The notes below the pieces were generated by a model. It was given only the letters and a program-made list of their open reading frames with translations, did not search any database and was not told the origin of the DNA. Below, piece after piece: positions 58,572 to 64,000 of a DNA stretch of 64,000 nt. Position 1 is the first letter of the stretch, and each line of letters opens with the position of its first letter. The DNA is from Litsea cubeba (taxonomy: Eukaryota; Streptophyta; Magnoliopsida; Laurales; Lauraceae). The position numbers were made by a program, and so were the translations under genes. The stretch spans positions 59,413,354 through 59,477,353 of the forward strand of contig CM022953.1 of assembly GCA_012931725.1 (NCBI GenBank), given 5' to 3'.

Positions 58572-58780
58572 AATCCCATTTAGCAATTACTTTTATCACA
58601 AAAAGATTCAAGTGAGCGTAGGGATAACAAAAAAAGAAAAGCATCCCATTTAGCAATTACTTTTATCACAAAAAGATTCAAGTGAGCGTAGGGATAACAA
58701 AAAAAGAAAAGCATCCCATTTAGCAATTACTTTTATCACAAAAAGATTCAAGTGAGCGTAGGGATAACAAAAAAAAAAGA
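58572..58780 (+). repeat. about 70-bp tandem repeat, 3 copies
   Basis: ATCCCATTTAGCAATTACTT... GATTCAAGTGAGCGTAGGGA units start at 58572, 58643 and 58713 and are nearly identical. Confidence 0.95.
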
Positions 58781-58783
58781 AAG

Positions 58784-58978
58784 TGTTCACAAGCACTACA
58801 CAAAAAAAAAAAGAGTACCAAAAAATACATGTGGTACCAAAAAAAAAGAGTGTTCACAAGCACTACAAAAAAAAGAGTACCAAAAAATACATGTGGTACC
58901 AAAAAAAAAAAAAAGTGTTCACAAGCACTACAAAAAATAAGTACCAAAAAAATACAAGTGGTACCAAAAAAAAGAAAG
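58784..58978 (+). repeat. about 60-bp tandem repeat, 3 copies
   Basis: GTGTTCACAAGCACTACA followed by AGTACCAAAAAATACATGTG recurs near 58784, 58850 and 58916 with A runs of variable length. These A runs create meaningless Lys-rich ORFs. Confidence 0.9.
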
Positions 58979-59003
58979 AAGGATGGTTTCTGTATACAGG
59001 AGC

Positions 59004-62000
59004 TCAATCAAAAATGGTCTCCAGCCAAGAGTTCAGCTCCCCAAGCAAACTTTTAGCCTCAGCCGTCAAGGATTCCAAGGCACGCTTCTTCAGGAACTTG
59101 CCATGAGATGCTGGAGTGGGCTGTACCCCTTCTCTCACACCAGGAAGCTTACCTCGAGCAGTTTGCCATTGTTCATCCTCATCAGACTTCCTTTTGAGAA
59201 CCCGTTCGGCATCTGCAACCTGGTGAATCAGGGCACTCTCCCTGTCGCGAGCCTCTATTATGGCAGTCCACTTGGCAGCGACTTGTGCCTGCAAATGCTC
59301 AAGACGTTTCCTGGCCTCATCGACCTCCCTGTCAAGGATGTTGAGGTCATGTGTCAGCCTGATGATGGCTATCTCTTCTAAGTTCCTCTTTCGGACTGCC
59401 AGCTTCCTGCTTTCTGTAGCCTCATCCAGGTCAGACTTAGCCTTATCAGCAGGGTCCAGGAACATCTCCTTGAAGAACTGGTCATCAGCCAAACTCACGG
59501 TCTCAAACCACTTGTCACCCAGTGCAATGATCCTATCAACGATCGCCCTGGCACCTGTGACATCCAGACCAGCCTCTTCAGCATCACTGAGAATCTCCTG
59601 CACATGCTGGATCATGCCAAATCCGACTTCCAAGTGCCCAGAAAAGAGAGTCTCAATCCAAGAGCTCAGAACTCGCATCACCACCTTCTTCGCAAAAAGA
59701 AGAGATGGCCCAGCTGAAGATTCGCCCAACTCCATTGGTCGGCTGCTCATGTCATCATCTGTTGAAAGAGTAACAAAAGAACTCTTTCCAGCTGAAGCTG
59801 CTTCTGCTCGGGAAGGAATCTCAGCGCGAGGAATCTCCTCAATATTGTCAGAGCTGGTCCCAGGAATCTCTACCTCTGGATCAACCTCTGGCATCTCTTG
59901 CTCTGGAAGCGACGGATCCTCCTCTGCCACTTCAAAACCTGCAAAGGAAACACAAAAGGTATGAATATGACCCTGTTTGAAAATCATTATCAGAGTTATA
60001 ACTACAAAATACCTTCTTCGACGACTGGTGGAACACTTTCCTCCTCCATGAACTCATCGGAAGCATCATCAACATTTGCATCTATCGATGGTTCAAAGTC
60101 ATCGGAATCCTGTGGCAAGTCAGCTGACAAAAAAAAATAAATAATGTGTTAGCAAGCCAAGTCACAAACTCAAAAAAAAAAAAGAGCAAAAGAAGTCGTA
60201 CCAATTGGAGATTCTGGATTTACTCCAGAGTCCCTCGGTTCTTCTTCAGGTGCCTCAACAGGATCCATCACCACCTCATCGGTTGGGACCTCAGGCATCA
60301 CCAAGTCTTCCTCTGCTAAAAAAAAAAAAAAAAAGGAAGAAAAGCAGAAACAAGAAGCAAATCATAACATGGAAAAATCCCATGAAAAGAAATGGAAAGA
60401 GAAAAAGGAAGAATCATACCTTCACCGACGGTCTCTTCTTCTCGGCTTCTCTTCTCTGGAGGCTCGTCAGCATCCACTGGCACATCCTCATTGATAGTAA
60501 GAGGAACTTCCAAGTTAGGAGAGTCCTCATGCTGCCCCTTGCTACTATGATGACTCCTCCTCCTCTTACTCCTGCGGGCTCGCTTCTTAGAGGAACCTGC
60601 CCCGCTGTCAAAGTCAGGTTTGCCACTCAACTCATCACTGGATGGTCTGCTCTCGCCAGTAGACTCCACGGAAGCTTGCCTCTGCGCCGCTTGCATCCAA
60701 GCGCCAAGTTCGGCTTCCTCCTGTTCTAGCTGCTCCAAAGCCTCGTCAGGTATTTCTCGAACAGCTTCAGAACCGATGACGCCCTGGTCACCGAGAAAGC
60801 CTATCTTGTGCTTCTCTCCAGAAAGGAAGGCCCAAACTTCCTCTCGCCGGATGCCATCCGACTTTCCAAGGCCCTTTCCAGATGCCAGCTTCACATCAAG
60901 CTCCTTCCTGGAAAGTCCCCGATATGCCGAGAAGCTCTCCGCGAACCACTTCGCAAAGCCGGCAGTCCGGGAAGTCAGCAACACAGGATAAGAAATCATG
61001 GCTGTAGTGTCTTCAGCACTATAGAAAGCCCATGCATTTCTCCCGTCCTGTAAGCCTCCAAAGCGCTTCACCATGCTTGAAGGCGCTCCAACAACGCCTT
61101 GAGAAAAGCCAAGCTGCAAAGCAAAGCGAGAAGGTACATACGGCTGGATGTCGACGAAAAGATGTCTGCGGTACACCATCGTGCCGACACGTATGCTGAA
61201 AAGCCACTCTCTCTCTGCATTTGTCAAGGAATAATGCCTCCCCGACCCCGCCCTGGTAGAGTCTCGGGAGGCACCAAAATCAAAAGCCTTCTTCCGCAAC
61301 TCCGGAGAAAGCTTTACTGAAGATTGCCCCATCTCGACGTCCCTGAACCGTCGGATCCTCATGCGGGCAAACAAAAGTGATTCGGACACGGCTTTGCCCT
61401 TAGCCAGTCGAATCATCAGAGGATCATCATCCTGTGCAGCAACCCAGCCGATGGAAGCCAGGACAGTGGTATACATACCACGAATAAAAGATATGGGCTG
61501 AAAATACCCTATTCATGGGGAGCCCAAGCCGAACCAAAAAAGCAGCAGCCTGCAGTTCGGTACACAGGTAGGAGTAAAGAGCTGGCACCAAAGCAAGCTG
61601 CTCTCCAAACGCCATCTGACAAGCCGGGAAAATACAATGCGGCCTGATGTGCGTTCCATCTCCTCCAGCAAATACAGCCTCACCAAGCCAATAAGTGAGG
61701 TAAACAGCGAGATCTCTCCGCAGTGCAATGTCAAGACATATGGCGTTTGTACTTGCACAGAAATCTCTCAACTCATCTTGCATGGCCAAGATCTTCTTTG
61801 AACTTGGATCCTGAGCTCCGGCTTCCTGGGTCATGCTATCAGAAGGCTCCCTACTATCAAAAAAGTTGGGGAATGAAGAGCAAAAACTCTTCCAACTGCT
61901 GGATCTAACTTTCAAACCCCCCTTCTCCTTCAAAAAATCATAGAAGGCGACAAGCTGAAAGTATAGAAGCCTGAACTCCTCAGACTGCCCCTCGAGGACG

Positions 62001-63596
62001 CTGTCAATCGGCATAAACTCCTCATAAAGTTTGCCGAGGATGGGCAATCCAGTAATGGCGCTCAGCTCCTTCAAAGAAAAACCAATCTCACCATTCGTCA
62101 CAACGAAGGTATTGGTTTGAGGGAGGAATGACTCCAGCATAGCCATGAAGGCCTCGTCGGAAAAGATCACGGTCTCCCTAAAGGCGCGGACCGCATCAAA
62201 AATCCCGGCTTCCTTCAAAACGGCGCCACCAATCAGCAGGACGCGATCAGTCCACGACTTCCACTCGGAGTCAGCATTGAAACGACCTCGAAGTCGAAAA
62301 GGCTTGATCCAATTGCTGCCATCACCACTGAAAATACCAAGGCCCACCGGTCTCAAATCGACCGACGGATAATCAGAGCCCTGGTAGCCGCTGGAGGGCA
62401 TCAACAGGTCCATGTCAACATGCGACCTCTCCGTATATCCAGGAGAACCGCCGACAAAAACCCCGGTCTTGATTACATTTGTCCTTCTCACCCAGCTTGG
62501 AGGATCTTCCCTCTTAGGGCACGTGGGGGCAAGGCTCAGAATCGAGACGGTGCGATCAAACATCGACCGGGTAGTAACAGTCTTCTTCTCACCATCTGCT
62601 GTGAAGGAAAACTGAAAACATCTCCTCTGGTATGTAATGTCATCAGGGACTGCATCACCAAAGAAGAAGGTAGGCTTGGGCAAAACGCTCTGATCTTCCA
62701 TCACCCATGGACGACTGCTTACCATGATCTTATAGAATTCCTCTCCCTTGAGAGTGATCAGTCGCTGCCTCATCTCATCTCTGTTGAGGGAGTCGCACTC
62801 TTCCAGATTTCTCTCAACATACTGGACCTTCTCGAAAGCCTGCTGAACGGCCGGATTAGAAGATCTAGAAGATCGACGAGGTATGCTTGTAGCAGGCTCT
62901 TTACCCTTGTTCGCTCTGGAGGAACCACCTGAAAAGGATGGAAAAGAAAAAGATCAAACATCAAAATGACAGAATCTCGCTAAAAAAAATCTGGCGAAAT
63001 TTTGACATGATGACGGGGCAATTCCGAAGAAAAGGAACTATCCCGAAAGAAATAGAAAGCTTGAAGATGGGCTCAACATCGCTGCGAGCTCCGAAACTCC
63101 AAACTTTCGAAACCTAAAAGTCTTCCGCAAAATCAGGAATGGCTCAACATCACTGCGAGCTCCAAGTTCCCAAATTTGCAAAAACTTTCAGGTATGCTAT
63201 CACATCATGCTACAAATTTAATTTACAAATTAAAGGCATGCATGAACATCTAGATTTGCGAAAAAAAATGCATTATCATGATGAGCAAAAAAAAAAGAAA
63301 CGAAACTCTCTCAAAAAAAAAGGGGAGGGAAAGAAAAAAAAAAGAAAAAGAAAAAAAAAAGAGGGGCTGGCCCATAGGCCACGTGGCCGTACGCCAGATC
63401 CGTACGGATCTGTCCGTACGGCCCACAAAAAAAAAAAAAAAAAGTGTAAAAAAAAAGGGGAAGCAAACACGTGGAAAAGCAAAAAAAAAAAAAAAAAAAG
63501 AAGAAGAAAAGAAAGAAAGAAACAAAAAAAAAAGAAAGAACTTTTTTTTTCCTACAATGGAGTTTTCTTGAAAAAGAAGAACTTACTTGAAGCCAT
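59004..63596 (-). pseudogene. antisense spliced gene of element C: plant mobile domain-like protein plus coiled coil, one extra base
   Basis: There are five minus-strand exons: 63596-63587, 62928-60420, 60315-60202, 60123-60013 and 59938-59004. All four introns have GT...AG ends (donors GTAAGT, GTATGA, GTACGA, GTATTT) and all lie in phase 1. Exons 3 and 4 are multiples of three. Exon 2 has exactly one base too many, traced to the run of four A at 61501-61504; otherwise about 1,225 codons are open. Exon 2 encodes a PMD-like region (FVVTNGEIGFSLKELSAI, TGLPILGKLYEE) typical of the aminotransferase-like plant mobile domain family. A basic patch (KKRARRSKRRRSHHSS) and an acidic Pro/Glu linker follow. 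Exon 5 is mostly coiled coil (RNLEEIAII..., LNILDREVDEARKRLEHLQ). The family link is by eye. The break may be a real mutation or a sequencing slip. Confidence 0.75.
63290..63545. repeat. A-rich low-complexity tract inside the first intron
   Basis: Poly-A and AAAAAG runs surround a short GC-rich block with CCGTACGGATCTGTCCGTACGG, an inverted repeat of CCGTACGG arms (63399-63422). The Lys-rich ORFs here are artefacts of composition. Confidence 0.8.
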
Positions 63597-63714
63597 TGAT
63601 GGAGAAGAAGAAGAAAACTCTTGAAGATCTTGAAGAAGAAGAACTTTTGGTCTTGAAGCCCTCTTGAGATTATTGCAAAAGAAAGTAGTAAGAGCAAGAG
63701 ATCCAACCTTCTCC

Positions 63715-63728
63715 TTGCTTTTATAGAG
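63715..63728 (-). promoter_or_regulatory. TATA box of the PMD-like antisense gene
   Basis: The minus strand reads CCTCTATAAAAGCAAGG, about 125 bases before the ATG at 63596. The interval holds a plausible 5' UTR rich in CTT/TTC. Confidence 0.7.
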
Positions 63729-63779
63729 GAGAGCAAACCAAAGAAGGAAAGAAGAAAGAGGTAAGTGTTACTAATTAGT

Positions 63780-63985
63780 AACCTTACCAAAAGAAAGAAA
63801 TTAGAAAGATTCTTTCCCAAAAGAAAGATATCTTGAGGGATTCTCTCCCAAAAAGAAATCAATGAGAGATTTTCTCCTAAAAGATATAATCTATGACGGA
63901 TTCTTTCCCAAAAGAAAGATATCTTGAGATATTCTATCCCAAAAATAAAGGGATCATGAGAGATTCTCTCCAAGTAAAGATATTC
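63780..63985. repeat. imperfect direct repeats upstream of the antisense promoter
   Basis: At least five variants of GATTCTTTCCCAAAAGAAAG and ATATCTTGAGGGATTCTCTC, spaced about 35-40 bp, run from 63808 to the window end. They lie 60-270 bases upstream of the TATA box. Confidence 0.7.
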
Positions 63986-64000
63986 TTAGATATTCTCTAT

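Larger units (their letters stand above)
32093..64000 (+). mobile_element. large Tat-lineage Ty3/Gypsy element C (split by element B)
   Basis: The 5' LTR starts TGTTGACACC at 32093. Leader, gag and pol follow on the plus strand, then repeat-rich DNA and a reverse-strand spliced PMD-like gene. The 3' LTR must lie beyond 64000. Element B (45692-58002) is inserted after pol; without B, C covers at least 19.5 kb here. Tat assignment rests on the dual RNase H, the G-patch region before RT, the large size and the antisense gene. The five bases before the LTR are AGCAT, which should recur after the unseen 3' LTR. Confidence 0.85.

Noticed and set aside
58172..59106. Short ORFs reading MPQTGYKCH or CSQALQ repeats
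   Set aside because: They simply translate tandem DNA repeats with A-run length changes.
63139..63973. Lys-rich plus-strand and Phe-rich minus-strand ORFs at the right end
   Set aside because: They are generated by poly-A/T runs inside the first intron and promoter region of the antisense gene.

Overview
The window is nuclear DNA from a flowering plant and is dominated by LTR retrotransposons. The evidence is Tat-lineage Ty3/Gypsy polyproteins with a second, archaeal-type RNase H, Copia LTRs primed by initiator tRNA-Met, a tRNA-type SINE, short TIR elements and one R2R3-MYB gene with the usual plant three-exon layout. I cannot name the species. I recognise no other host gene. Splice sites, LTR ends, duplications and breaks below were read by eye.

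Layout. 1-6993: 3' part of a decayed plus-strand Tat element (element D; rest lies left of the window), with a broken pol, a 59-bp tandem array, two reverse-strand transcription units and a 3' LTR. 6994-19361: AT-rich intergenic DNA holding a SINE, the MYB gene (12038-13276), a TIR element with an 8-bp duplication, hairpins, a possible Copia LTR scrap and microsatellites. 19362-28261: degenerate minus-strand Copia element (E). 29777-31583: solo LTR of the same Copia family with a perfect 5-bp duplication. 31869-32092: truncated LTR related to D and B, interrupted at 32093 by a large plus-strand Tat element (C) that runs past the right edge. 45692-58002: a young, complete 12.3-kb minus-strand Tat element (B, same family as D) inserted into a 40-bp repeat region of C, with target duplication GCGAC and two 955-bp LTRs in which I saw only two differences.

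The most interesting content is on the strand opposite gag-pol in the Tat elements. Between integrase and the 3' LTR, D/B and C each carry a spliced gene in reverse orientation with its own TATA box. In B it is three coding exons and 657 codons, uninterrupted, and resembles the putative gypsy-type transposon (Transposase_28) domain followed by a coiled coil. In C it is five exons and about 1,225 codons with one extra base, and resembles a plant mobile domain (PMD) protein followed by a coiled coil. The domains look unrelated, but slot, strand, intron phase (all phase 1 in C) and domain-linker-coiled-coil layout are alike. D and B also share a second reverse-strand unit with a TATA box and poly(A) signal but no conserved reading frame.

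In B the antisense gene is open while gag-pol has two frame breaks. In C the 2039-codon pol is open but gag has several breaks. Neither gag-pol therefore looks self-sufficient as read here.
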